From Amphibalanus amphitrite (lineage: Eukaryota; Arthropoda; Thecostraca; Balanomorpha; Balanidae), in assembly GCF_019059575.1 (NCBI RefSeq), contig NW_024882882.1, forward strand, positions 1 to 64,000: a stretch of DNA of 64,000 nt. Direction: 5' to 3'. Below the pieces are notes generated by a model. That model had not been told where the DNA came from, searched no databases, and was given only the letters and a program-made list of their open reading frames with translations. Position 1 is the first letter of the stretch. Each line of letters opens with the position of its first letter. This document shows, piece by piece, positions 46,895 to 62,446 of this stretch. A program made the translations under genes and the position numbers.

Positions 46895-48679
46895 CTCGAT
46901 GCCACCGTGAGCCACCAGTTGCTCGTCAGGACTGATGTGCGTGAGTCCCGACTTCGTCAGTTTTGCGAGCTAGACGTGGGTGGGGTGCTGCCTGAGAACT
47001 CTTGTGAGTCGGCTTCCGATGACGCGGCGGCCGATGGCTCGGCTGCCGAGAGCGCGGCTGCTGAGTGTGTGGCTGCCGAGAGCGCGGCTGCCGAGAGCGC
47101 GGCTGCTGAGAGTGTGGCTGACGATGGCGCAGCTGCTGAGGGTGTGGCTGCCGATGGCGCAGCTGCTGAGAAGGATGAAGGAGAAGTAGAGAGCACTTTG
47201 GTAGCTGTTGTAACTGACGTGGCTCCCGAACCGATTGTCGACATTCAGCGGTTTTCGTCGCTGACCAAAGTAGTACGTGTGATGGGCCTCGTTCTGAAAT
47301 TCATTAGGTTGCTGAGGTCGCGAGCTACTGCCAAGGGCAGGAGCGCCACTCCGGGTGGTGTGTTGAGCGATGACGAGCTGCGTGAAGCTCAAACATGTTT
47401 GATTCGAGAGGTCCAGTCGCGGGCGTTCCCTGAGGAGTACAGTGCCCTGAGTGAAGGCAAGATGCTGTCGCACAGCTCGCAGCTTTCTTCGCTTTGTCTA
47501 TTCGTAGACGAGTCCGGTTTGCTGCGGGTTCGCAGTAGACTGGCCAACGCAGACTTGTCGTTAGGTGATAAGTGCCCTATTTTGATACCCAAGGGCCTTT
47601 TGGCGGACCTCCTTGTAGGGTTCCAACACAAACATCTGAAACACGCTGGCATTGACACGATTTTGACGTCACTACGGTGCGAGTACTGGGTCATAGGAGC
47701 GCGAAGGACGGCCAAAAGGATAAAACGATCCTGTTTGGCCTGCCAGAAGCAGGATGCTGCGGCGTTGAATGCACCAGTTGCTCCGCTGCCTACGCTGAGG
47801 GCTAGCAAGGCGCCGCCCTTTTCAGTAACTGGTGTAGATTTTTGTGGGCCACTTTCAGTTCTCGAGAGAAAGAAGGTGTATATATGTTTGTTTACTTGCG
47901 CTGTCACCAGGGCTGTCCATTTGGAGTTAGTGGACTCGCTTACCCTGGCTGATTTTCTTCTAGCATTTAGACGGTTTTGCGCGAGACGTGGCTCACCCGC
48001 AACCATGTATTCTGACAACGCCAAAACATTTGTGAGCGCGTCCAAAGTCCTGAAGTCCGAATTGGGAGCGACCTGTCCGGCCTGGAAGTTCATTGCCCCA
48101 CGGGCTGCTTGGTGGGGAGGATGGTGGGAGCGGCTGTGCGGACAGTGAAAAGCTCACTACGGAAAACTTTGGGCAAAAATTGTTTGACCAAAGTCGAGCT
48201 AGATACATGTCTCGCGGAAGTTGAAGCTTGTATCAATTCGCGACCGTTGACATTCGTGGGTGATGAGCCTGACAGTTGCTTTCCTCTCACTCCCTCGCAT
48301 TTTCTTACCGGTAGAATAGCTGGTACGCATCTAGAGGTCACTGACGATGCCGAGGAAGTGTCAGCCTCGACGCTACGCGAGAGAGACCTCGAGCGTCAGG
48401 GTTTGTTGGCGAAGTTTTGGGCCGTGTGGCAAAACGATTATTTGCGAAGTCTGCCGCACGCCGTACGTAGGTAGGTTTAAGTCGCGCGGTCGATTGCAGG
48501 TTGGTTCGGTCGTGCTAGTGCGGGAGGACGGCTTGCCCCGACTGCGGTGGGAAATGGGAGTGGTGTCAAAACTGCATCCTGGCTCTGACGGAGTAGTCAG
48601 AGTCGCTGACATCCGCACCGCAAAAGGAACTCGCACGAGAGCGGTACAGTGTTTACATGACCTCGAGGTACTCGAGTAG
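46895..48679 (+). pseudogene. BEL pol remnant: linker and frameshifted integrase, no RT or RNase H
   Basis: The frame continues directly after the gag-protease TAG without a new ATG. A short piece of the normal start of the RT region (LRQFCELDVGGVLPE) leads into about 60 Ala/Glu/Ser-rich residues (46999-47180), and then directly into the region before integrase. The integrase has an HHCC finger (HLKHAGI...CLACQ) and a DDE core (VTGVDFCGPL, TMYSDNAKTF, GGWWERL). A one-base loss near 48137 shifts the frame. The CINSRPLTF part continues in the next frame, and a second shift near 48472, beside a GTAG duplication, restores the first frame up to the stop at 48679. The deletion removes the whole polymerase, so any mobility needed help in trans. 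Confidence 0.85.
46999..47180 (+). repeat. Ala-rich coding repeat at the pol deletion junction
   Basis: Tandem imperfect GCCGAGAGCGCGGCTG-type units encode SAAESAAAES-like repeats where the reverse transcriptase should be. Confidence 0.8.
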
Positions 48680-49095
48680 ACACCTCGATTCGCGCCGTAT
48701 GCAAATAGCGCGTTTGTCTTGTGATGTTTGCAGCTTCCGGCGAACTTGCTGATTCGTTTTTGACAAATCTTTCTTCTGTCAGCTAATTTCTAATTTGTTG
48801 TCTTCCTTGCTGAGCTTGGTTTGTTGTGACATCCATTGTCAGACACCATTTGATATTGCTGTTCTTTGCAGAACTTCTTCGTTTAGTTGTTTGGTTGGTC
48901 TCGATAATAGTTGTTTGGCCTTCAGGTTTAGTTGGTTGAGTTGATCCAACTGGTTGCTTTGGTTGATTGGACTGTTTTGTTTAGTTTGTTGCGAAGGTAA
49001 ATGGGATGTTGGATTTACACCCACGCCTTCTATCAGATTAGTACCAGTCTGACCGATAAGCTTGTCCGAGTACCAGTTGCAATGGTTGTCGTTGC

Positions 49096-49139
49096 GAAAG
49101 ACGGAATTTCACATTCCCGTCTTTCACGGGGGGGGAGTA
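49096..49139 (+). promoter_or_regulatory. Polypurine tract with upstream hairpin
   Basis: GAAAGACGG pairs with CCGTCTTTC to form a hairpin, followed at once by ACGGGGGGGGAGTA just before the 3' LTR. The G-rich purine stretch is the likely plus-strand primer site. Confidence 0.65.
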
Positions 49140-49689
49140 TGTTGGCGATTGAGGCTTGGCATTGGGGCGGCCGGCGAGTTGGCCGTGCTGCCCTCTGCTG
49201 TGCTCGTGTGGCGGCGGTTGATTGTCGTCTGACACGTGCTGCCGCCTAGCGGACAGGGGTATTTCTCTTTCGTGCCCAGTTTTCACTACGCTGTTTGTGC
49301 TGCCATTTATTTGGTAGCGGCGTGGTGCGGCGATTTGTGCGTTAAAACGTCTCTTTTGTTTACACGTGGTGAGTAAGTGATTTCGGAGGTACCCGCCCAG
49401 TTTCGCGTCACTTGGTCGTTGATGCTCTTAGGGTTCGGACTGACACGGTTTTGGCTTGATACCCCGCCCCCCTCCCCCTTTGACCCGCTGGAGGATTCGT
49501 CCGCTCTTGTCTTGTTGTTGGAATTGGACTAGTTGTTTGCTCGAGAAGATGACTCTGTTCATTAGTTAGGTTAGGTATTGGTCTTTGGTCTTCTGTAGAT
49601 TTCATTCTGATTTCTTTCCATTGTTACACACTTTCTTCATAAGTATTCTAGGTCTCTGGTCTTCTGGTTTATTTAGGGTTGTTTCTAAG

Positions 49690-53207
<3,518 letters not shown>

Positions 53208-53313
53208 AATGGGTAGCTATATTGAGTTACGGACAAGGCTGGTACCGCGTTCATGTTACTGTAACAGCAGCACGGCGACGAATGACTTGCAGCGCCTGTT
53301 GCACAGAGATTGC

Positions 53314-53319
53314 TTATCA
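53314..53319 (-). promoter_or_regulatory. GATA-type motif upstream of A2
   Basis: TTATCA about 107 bp upstream of the A2 start codon. Confidence 0.35.
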
Positions 53320-54409
53320 GTTGTTGGACTATCTTGTTTGCTTTCAGGGGCGATCCTGAGGTGGGCAGGGCACTGAAACGGAGCACGGAGTTCAGGACGG
53401 GACAGGACGCCTGTTGGTCATCCATCATCGTTCATTCAACCATCTCCAACGAACTGATGGTTCGCACTGAGCTATGAAGACGTGAATTATAACAACAATT
53501 GCGTACACGTGTAACTGAGACGGCGGTTTGATGCCAAATGGCCTGAGGGCGGCCATTGAAGCGGTGCTATACATATTGCTTATCACGGTCCGTGGTGAGC
53601 TGTCATTGGTTGGTTTGTTGACACATTCAAGAGGTGGATATGACTTTTGCGGAGGACGGAATATGACGCAATAGGACGCCCGGTGGTCATCCATCATCGG
53701 TTCTCTTTATCGGTCGGTGGATCTGCACTTAGCTGTGGATAAGGGTGCCATCACATGGTAAGTGTGCCGGGGACTGCGGCCCTACGCCGGATGATTGGGC
53801 TTAGGCGTTTCGAGACTAACGCGCAGCCTCACGCAGATTGTTTCGGGTGTACGGGTCCGTGCAGCATAGATCTGTGCTGCGTGCGTCATACTTTGATGAC
53901 GTCAGCCACCTGGCTCCGCCCACTCTCCGCCGGCACACAGGGGCCGAGCGTCGCTCCACGCGCGGCAAACCCTGGCGCGGGTGGACTGTCGTTATTGGTT
54001 TTGGTAAATTGGATTGTCGTCGTGGGTGTAACTTTGTATGCTTTTGAGGTCCCATGTGGGACCCCAATGCAAACATCTGGGACCCCAATTTTCGTTTTGA
54101 GACCCCGATAGTGGAGGCCCTAGAGACGTTTCAGCTACTTTGCAAATGGAGGCCCGCTGCTCATGTATGGAGGTTCTCTGTACAAATAGGCGGCCCACTG
54201 AACAAACAGGAGGTCCCATAGACAAGTAGGAGGTCCTCTGGACAAATAGAAGGCCCCTTGCACATATAAAAGGCCCTCTGTCCAAATGGGAGGTCCCCTA
54301 GGCAAATAGGAGGCCCTCGGTACAAACAGGAGGCCCCCTGGACAAATAGGAGGCCCTCTGAAGATATGTTGTGTGAAGGTCTTTGTGCCGTTTATAGAAA
54401 GGAAGTTTG
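53320..54409. other. Upstream region of A2 and degenerate minisatellite
   Basis: The non-coding upstream region matches 15225-15960. The stretch 54050-54365 is the minisatellite matching 15961-16445 and holds the empty CACTGAAC site (54196-54203). Confidence 0.6.
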
Positions 54410-56004
54410 TAATAAGATATTAACCTTACTCTCATATTAGCCAAAAGATATACAATTTCAAAAAAAATACAGTTTCGGGAGCTTTCGGCTTTGCGCCTTT
54501 ATCAACCGTTATGTATTATTTAGATCATTTTCGTCACAAACTTGCATGGAACAGAAAATTCGAATTGGTACGGAACATGCAGAAATCACACACGCACTTC
54601 CCAGCTACTCTTTAAAAACGCATCTATGCAAAACTTACAGAGACATAAAAGATTTATCATGAAGTGCAGAACAAGATAGTCATGTCGAAAACATGAGTCA
54701 TACGTTCAGCGGAGATAGTATATATCGTGGGTACATCATCAATAATGGGTCCCGATCCCCCGACCAACATTAAAAATATGGAGATAAGCATATATGAGGT
54801 AAGTACATGCATGCATACGATAACAGAAGTGTACAACAGCACAACCGCACGGCGCACACCCGCGCACACAAGTTTCCACGGTCAGTCAGTTTAGATATAA
54901 TGACCACTCAGATGATAGGCCAAGACTAGGTTTGCGTGTTAAGAGTGGGTTGAAGTTCGCGAATAAAAATGGATTCCCAATTTTTTTTTATCTGGGCCGT
55001 CTTTTGACGCATGCAGAATCTTGATTGAGACGTTTGAGCAGTCCAGTTGCACAGAGTGTTTCGTTTGGTGAAGGCCAAAAGGGGTGTCTAGTTTGTTGTT
55101 TTTTGCATCTCTCATGTGTTCATTATATCTAAGCCTGACAGATCGGCGTGTTTCACCGACATACACAGACTCGCCTTGTGCGCACAGTTAACATTCCATC
55201 TGGTACACCACATTCTTTTCATGACATCTCCCACGCAACCCTGCCTCACAGCATGGACACTTCCTGCCCCCACCTGGGCAGGGTGCTGGTTGGTAGGCCG
55301 CCCGCACTAGTTTTTGTTTCAGGTTGGGACCTCCTTTCCATGCAACTTTCAGGTTGAGGTGACTAGCCCTAATGATACCCTCAATCCTGTGGCTGAGTGC
55401 ATCATCAATGAATGGAAGCGGCCCAGATAGAAAAATTTGGGAATCCATTTTTATTCGCGAACTTCAACCCACTCTTAACACGCAAACCTCGTCTTGGCCT
55501 ATCATCTGAGTGGTCATTATATCTAAACTGACTGACCGTGGAAACTTGTGTGCGCGGGTGTGCGTTGTGCTGTTGTACACTTCTGTTATCGTATGCATGC
55601 ATGTACTTACCTCATATATGCTTATCTCCATATTTTTAATGTTGGTCGGGGGATCGGGACCCATTATTGATGATGTACCCACGATATATACTATCTCCGC
55701 TGAACGTATGACTCATGTTTTCGACATGACTATCTTGTTCTGCACTTCATGATAAATCTTTTATGTCTCTGTAAGTTTTGCATAGATGCGTTTTTAAAGA
55801 GTAGCTGGGAAGTGCGTGTGTGATTTCTGCATGTTCGTACCAATTCGAATTTTCTGTTCCATGCAAGTTTGTGACGAAAATGATCTAAATAATACATAAC
55901 GGTTGATAAAGGCGCAAAGCCGAAAGCTCCCGAAACTGTATTTTGTCTTTTTGAAATTGTATATCTTTTGGCTAATATGAGAGTAAGGTTAATATCTCTT
56001 ATTA
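54410..56004 (-). mobile_element. Penelope-like element remnant, copy 2, uninterrupted
   Basis: Inverted arms of about 600 bp (54410 to about 55009, and about 55421-56004) flank a GIY-YIG coding piece. This copy supplies the empty sites for three insertions in copy 1: CCCAG at 54600, A-T at 55122/55123 and TTAA at 55475. Hammerhead-like motifs lie in both arms. Confidence 0.7.
54939..55448 (-). pseudogene. Penelope GIY-YIG endonuclease fragment, copy 2
   Basis: The minus-strand frame contains KCPCCEAGL, RCHEKNVVYQMEC, a premature stop just after that Cys cluster, then VGETRRSVRLRYNEHMRD and THS further on. The GIY-YIG core (YVGETxR, EH) is visible. The stop and the lack of an RT domain make it a pseudogene. 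Confidence 0.78.
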
Positions 56005-56019
56005 TATTCATGTCTCTCA

Positions 56020-56690
56020 AAACTGTGCTAAAAACCATTCAAGAAGGGAAGTTTGCATGAAACCAGTTACTGACTTTTTTAGTAACTTCATTTACAGTTC
56101 TTTGTAGGCTATGTATGCATTTATCTTTAAATATAATGGCAGTGTCATCTGCATAGGAGAGGCAAGCTACGTCAGGACTGATGTTTGATAAATCACTGGT
56201 ATATCAAATAAATAACAGAGGACCCAATATCGATCCCTGTGGAACTCCCATAGTAACATTTTTGACAGATGAGTATGATTTTCTTATTTTCACACATTGC
56301 TTCCTTTCTTGCAAGTATGAAAATAATTTTTTGTTGTGGTTTGTTTTGTGTCTTGCACCATACCTTTGTAGTTTTTGCAGTAGCAACTAGCAAATCAATG
56401 TGCACGGTGTCAAAAGCTTTTTTTACTTCTAGAAATAAGCCGAACGAAAGTGGCCCTCTTCGAAAGCTCTAGTAATTATATCTTGAAGAAGAATTGGCGT
56501 ATAAGTTGACTTTCCTTTTTGAAAACCCAATTGATTACAGTGAATAATGTTGTTTCGGTGAAGATGGTCAATGAGCCTTCGATATATAAGTTTGTCAATA
56601 ATTTTTAAACGGTAAGATGTTAATTGGTCTGTAATTACCCACTTGCTTATTATCGCCGTCCTTAGATATTGGTTTTACGATTTCCACTTA
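56020..56690 (-). pseudogene. Jockey-like LINE reverse-transcriptase fragment, copy 2
   Basis: Near-identical to 22950-23620. The minus-strand translation shows GVPQGSILGPLLFI and YADDTAI in separate frames. Confidence 0.75.
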
Positions 56691-58547
56691 TAGGGCTGAT
56701 GGAGATTCGGCTTTGCTTAATCAGGTGTTCAAGAAGTAAAGTGATGGATTTAGTACGGTCTTTTTATGAAACTTTAAAGAATTTAGAGTTAATGAGTTAA
56801 AGAGTCAATTTGTCGTATGTAGGCCTTCCGGCATCATTTTATAAACCTACGGGCTACGATTGAAATCGAGGGTTCTACCAATCTGCGTTGTTAGTGCATG
56901 AGTCACAGCACTCCTATCGTAGACATGCCATCGGATGGTGAAATGGTCTGAAGGCTTTGAGTTTGAGTGTATTTGGATAAGCCCTGGGGCCCCTGCAGGC
57001 GCCTGGTAGTCTTGACGTCAGGGTACTACCGTGTGCAGCAATCCTCGTCAAGCTGAATACAAATCAGTTCACACCTTCGATAGCACCGGAAAGTAAATCA
57101 ACTTTAGACTGCAATCAAATCATCTGACCGCTACAGGCTACAGTTCTTAATTATTTTGTTGCAAGGTGATTTTACCTACACCCAAATTCTGCAATGTAAA
57201 CGATCTTTTTCGGGCGCACTTTGTGATCTTCATAAAAATATCGTTTACAAATTGGCGACTCAGGCGTGCAAGCTGCAGTGCATATAGACTACCGAAATAA
57301 TTACCAAAATGTATTCTTGTATCTCAGAATAGCATGTACCGTACCTACCTAACCTACACAACTCACTCTTAAAGTGTGGCTTCCCATCAGCTCACCACCA
57401 TGCCAACCGTTCACATTTGACAGCTCATATTCCCGAGGTATATGTATACCTATGAGCACATACTTTTCTGATAGGATCTTTACCCTCTGGAGGCTAAACC
57501 GTTGATCTGAGGTCAAATCTGAGGACGCGTTAGCGAAAGAACGTTAAAATCCATCGAATGCGCTTTTCCGCGGCGCTGTAGCTCTATTGGTTCACAACTT
57601 AGCCGTCGGGTGTTTCAAAATTGTTGAAATCGACAAAATTTGACCTTTGGTGACGTCTGGCGACCAAACCTTTGACCTGACCTTAAAAATGACCGAAGTG
57701 TTTCTGTTTTCTTCGGAAGAAAACAGAATAAGGAAGAAATTCTTCCTTATTTTTTTACGCTCTTTCGATTGGCGCTTACCGCGTGTCACCACGTGTCCCA
57801 GGAGCCGAGTTAGACGGGGGGGGGGTTGAAAACGCCCCCCCCCCCCAACACTCGGCGGAAAGTTCAGACCACAAGCACGGCGCGGGTTCAAAGAACTTAA
57901 GGATTCATAAAATCGAGACCAATGTTGCCAGGGCAAGACAGGACGCTGTCAGGTCAAAATGCTCTCACTAAGTTCCCATACGACTGTGATCGTCACTTGT
58001 TGATTCCCATAGCCGCTCCTCCATCGTAAGCAAATATATGTATTATGGCAAACACTTTAATACCAGCCAACAGGCCACAATAGACACACAAAATATACGG
58101 GTAGGTACAGTCCACGGCATAAGTAATGTGCGGTTTCAGTCCTCGGTATGTTCTGCTTCTGAAGCTTAGGAATGATAAGCCAGACCGGAATGAAACTTTG
58201 ATTGTAGCTAACCTGTATCGTCACCCTTGCAGCTGCAACTTTATCTACTGACGTCTTCTTTTCGATCGCTCTGCATTAATAAATCGCCAGTCAAAGCCAT
58301 CCGTTGAGATTGGTACACATTACTTTAGCGGTGGGCTGTACCTGCAGCTAAGATTAAGATAAACACGATTCATCTGAGCACTGAGCTATACTGCGGAGCT
58401 AAAGAACCAGCTTCGGGTCAGCCGGAGGGTCACGGCTCAGAGCGGATCTTTTGCAACAAAATATACCCTATTTCCTCGTACATTTTTCTATGGCTTACCA
58501 GGCGAGTTGGAATTCGCCCGCTGGGCTTTCTAGGTGACGGTGGTAGG
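56691..58547. other. Duplicated spacer and 3' flank of B2
   Basis: Matches 23621-25481, including the piggyBac-like right end at about 57640-57890 with its G-run/C-run hairpin. No gene seen. Confidence 0.5.
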
Positions 58548-60734
58548 TCATGGTGGGTGAATGAGATGGTCATAGTGTGTCGTGGATTCCAGGCACTGGT
58601 GGTGATGTTGGGTTGGGTTGAGCCGGTGATAGTGGCAGAGGGAGGGTGTGAGAGAGGCGAGCTCGAGTGTTGCGGGCCCTCCCTCCTCCATCTGTTGATG
58701 ACATTCGGCTATTTCCTGGTAAGGCGCCTCGACAGTCTCATATACATCATCATCAGCATCATCTTCGTGACCGTGCGCACACTCTTCAAGCGCTTCCGTT
58801 GGCGGAGGTGGCGGTAAAGGCATAAAGGAGACGTGCTGAGCTCTCCTTTCTGGATGTGTTACACGTGTGTTGTGTGTCCCGGCTGGCCCTGCACTGGCCT
58901 GGCTTGTTGGAACACCTTGATCTGGTGTGTGAGAGTTGATGTCGACTGGCTCGACTACCTCGTAAACCGGCGCGCCGATCGGTCGAATTGAGTCTACTCC
59001 GTGAGTAGGCCGAGTTTCAGGGGATTCCAGCAGGGCTCTTGTGACAATCTCTGTCAATTGATGGAGTCTAACATCTCGCGAGCGACGTCGACATTTTGTT
59101 CGCCTACGTCGGCCTCCATTTTGTCCTTCAGCACGCGACCGTTGTCTGAAATGACGACCAACGAAAAATGCGATGACAGCTGTCGCAATCAGGACCGCGA
59201 CACTGATGGTGGCGATCATTATCTCCATGTCGGTGGAGCCGGTGCTAACCTGGTCTGAGCCATCGCCGGACGTCTGGTCTGAGCCATCGCCGGGAGTCTG
59301 GTCACTGGCCTCACGGTTTGTTTGAGAGTCCTGTTCATTTGATTCACCGGCTGTCTGAGGCGGCAGTGACGATTTGCCTCCTCTGTGCGAGTTGGTCGGG
59401 CTAGTAGGCGGCGGAGTGGTGGTGGGCTCCGTGCAGAACTCCTCCAGGTATTCGTCTAGTTTCCACCGTGTGTTATTGACCTCGCAAAGAGTCTCGTTGA
59501 TCCAGAAGTCGTTCTCAGAAGATACATCGAGACCCAGTGCTGTCGCTATGTCGCACGTACAGGGAATGTCCAATGTCAGGCCATGCACTGTTACTCTTTG
59601 GTTCTGGCTAAACTGCAGCGAACCGTTATCTGGATGTTGGATGTGGAGATTGCCTAGCTGAATCCGGTGGCGAGCTGTGGCGTTTCCTTTCGCCACCCTT
59701 AGCGAGCTGAAGGCTTCCTTTCGCACAGCATTGATCGTGCAGTTCCTGATCGTGATATCGCTGTCAGCAAGCACCACGAATGCTTTTTCTGATGCTTCAA
59801 CGATATCGCTGCACTCAAAGGAAAACTTCGTAACATTCAGCTGCAGCCCTTCCTTTTCTATCGCTCCGAATGTGCTGTTCTTGATTTGAACTTCCCTGAC
59901 CGTCCCGTAGAAAGCCGATGTTTCAGTGTGGTTAAAGCGGCTGTTTTCAATGATCAGTTTGTTCATTTCGCTGCCAGCTGATATGCAGTGTTCTGTAGCC
60001 CGATGGATATGCGACGAGCTCAGGGATAAACTTCCAATCTTGCCCCCGAACGTGTTTTCACCACACGTTTCCATTTCAACTTCTTTTACCTTCAACTTGT
60101 CAATGTTTGCCTGAATGCCATGCGGTTCAACGCTGAGATACTTCACTTTTTTCAACTCGGCCTCCTTCATTCTCGAGTTTTGGGACAGTGCACCTGAGTG
60201 TATGGTGAGGTTTTCGATGCCTTCAATCCATGTCTTGTGCACTGTGACATTTGACGTGAATGCTTGTTTTGATATCGAAAGTGATTTTATACCTGTCATG
60301 TGAACTTTTTCTATCAGAGAATCATCGCTGAAGGCGCTTTCATGAACAGCCAGTGATTGTATTCCGCTCAATGTCAAGCTGAAAAACTGTGCGTTAGCAA
60401 TGGAAGACGAGAACAGCTGGCAGTCATCCACGTCTTCTATGATGATCCTCGAGTCCCCGCTCAAGTCTTGGAATGTCTGGGAACGCAGCTGAAGACTCGT
60501 CACTGCGCGTATTCTCACTGTAATCCGTTCGGAGTTGTTGCCGCGCGCCAGAGACCTGGGCTGAAGAATCAAGGTGTTGACTTTGGTGATCTCGATTTCC
60601 TCCAGCGATGTCAGAGAGGAGATGGAGTCCTCATCGATCGTTATGGTCTCAACATCGGTTATCTTGATTTCTCGGGCATCTCTCGGGAACGATGCTGCCG
60701 TGATGTTTATCTGGAACAGACATGAACCATCTGC

Positions 60735-60817
<83 letters not shown>

Positions 60818-60985
60818 GCATCAGCATCATCATCATCATTTTTATTATCAGCATCATCACCATCATCATCATCATCATCATCATTATTTTTATTATCATC
60901 ATCATCATCATCATCAGTATCAGCCACCGCCATCAGCATCAATCATCAGCATCAGCCATCAGATCAGCCATCAATCAACAGCATC

Positions 60986-61056
<71 letters not shown>

Positions 61057-61895
61057 ACAATCATCATCAGCATGAATCGTCACTATCAGCATCAGCCATC
61101 ATCATCAGCATCAGTCATAAGCATCAATCATTAGCATCAGCACCAATCATTAGCATCAGCATCAATCATTAGCATCAGCATCAACATTAATCATTAGCAC
61201 CAATCATCATCATCAGCATCAGTATCAATCATTAGCATCAATTATTATCATCAGCATCAATCATCAATCATCAGCATCAGCATCAATCATCAGCATCGCC
61301 ATCAATCATCCCCGTGGCTCAGTGGATAAGGCGTCCGTCTCCTAACTCGGTGGCAGCGAGTTCGCGGCCGGGAAGCTCCACGTCGTTTGACCCGCATTCC
61401 TATATTCAGCCAGCTGGCAACTGGCGAGAGAGGGCCACGCTAGACCCGGGAGGACCGTGCCGCCATCTACCTGCGGCACGTTAAACTTTCGATCCAAATT
61501 ATCACCGGTGAACCGGGCGCGGGCAAGGTCGGGTGGTGGGTCCGTGGTGTCATTCGCAACAAGCACTGCTTAGCGGGGCACCCGGGCCCATAGTCACCCA
61601 TGACCCATTCATTCATTCGGATAAACTTAAAGAAAAAAAATCATCAGCATCAATCATCACCTTCAGCATCGATCATCATCATTATCATCATCATCACTCA
61701 TCACCATATCTATCTGCCTCCACTCACCTGTTTCATTGGCCGGTTTTTCATGTCGCAGAACACTGTCTCGGAGGTCTGGCATTCTTCCCGTACAACAAAC
61801 TCGCAGTTGGACTCTTCACAGTCGGTGGCGGAGACCACATGCCGGCTGACAGTCGTCACAATCAACAGTGTAATAACTGAGGGGATAATCCCCAT
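58548..61895 (-). CDS. Receptor B2: type I membrane protein with B-type tail
   Basis: Exon 1 is 61895-61728 and exon 2 is 60710-58548, in phase 0; 776 residues, the same length as B1. Exon 2 differs from B1 at only a few residues (for example EEFCTEPTTTPPPT against EELCTEPTTTPQPT). The mature start TDCEESNCEFVVREEC is conserved, but the signal peptide (MGIIPSVITLLIVTTVSRHV) and the upstream DNA are clearly more diverged than among the other three genes. Tail features are as in B1: basic block, PLPPPPPTE, DDDVYETVEAPYQEIAE. Start chosen at the ATG aligned with the other three genes; an in-frame upstream ATG at 61913 exists but adds nothing like a signal sequence. Confidence 0.82.
60735..61308. 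repeat. (CAT)n microsatellite in the B2 intron
   Basis: Same layout as in B1, with a longer first run. Confidence 0.92.
61310..61640 (+). mobile_element. tRNA-Arg-like SINE, family 2, in the B2 intron
   Basis: Same insertion as at 28214 and 52623; closest to the B1 copy. Confidence 0.75.
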
Positions 61896-61995
61896 AATGC
61901 GTAGCTGCATTGAGCTACGGACAAGAGCGGTGTCTCGTACATGTGTGGCTGGGATGGCGGTCTGACGCCGAATGGCGCGAAGTTGCAAAGGCTGC

Positions 61996-62001
61996 TTATC
62001 A
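61996..62001 (-). promoter_or_regulatory. GATA-type motif upstream of B2
   Basis: TTATCA about 101 bp upstream of the start codon, preserved although the surrounding sequence is diverged from the other copies. Confidence 0.4.
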
Positions 62002-62446
62002 GCTCGTTGAGCTATCTGGCTATCACTCTACAGGGCAGGGCGTTGGCAGGACTCATGGCAGGACAGGACGATGAAAATTTGAAACAGAGCACGGACATCG
62101 AGGCAGGACACTAGGGTCTAGGACAGCCTATTGATCATCCATTGCTGTTCATCCTGTCCATCGATATGAGGGTCCGCACTGAACAATGGCCAGATTGCTC
62201 ATCATATCAACCGTGCGGGTTGGGTGGCCTGGCCGTCTGATCGATGATTCACGAAATCGAGGGCAGTGAAGGACAGAAATATAGAACACTGGTCAGGTTC
62301 TTACGCGCTCATTTTGTTCCTATCCATCCCATTAAAACATTTTTATCAAATAGCAGCAACACAGATAACTTACAAAAATTAACACGAATCACAAAAATAG
62401 GCTACAAAAGTATTACATATATCTGCTCAGATACAATCAGATACTT
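62002..62446. other. Upstream region of B2
   Basis: Non-coding. A block at 62205-62240 resembles 36715-36750. Nothing else recognised. Confidence 0.45.

Noticed and set aside
46957..47473. Minus-strand Ala/Ser-rich frames in the BEL element
   Set aside because: Antisense of the Ala-rich repeat in the pol remnant.
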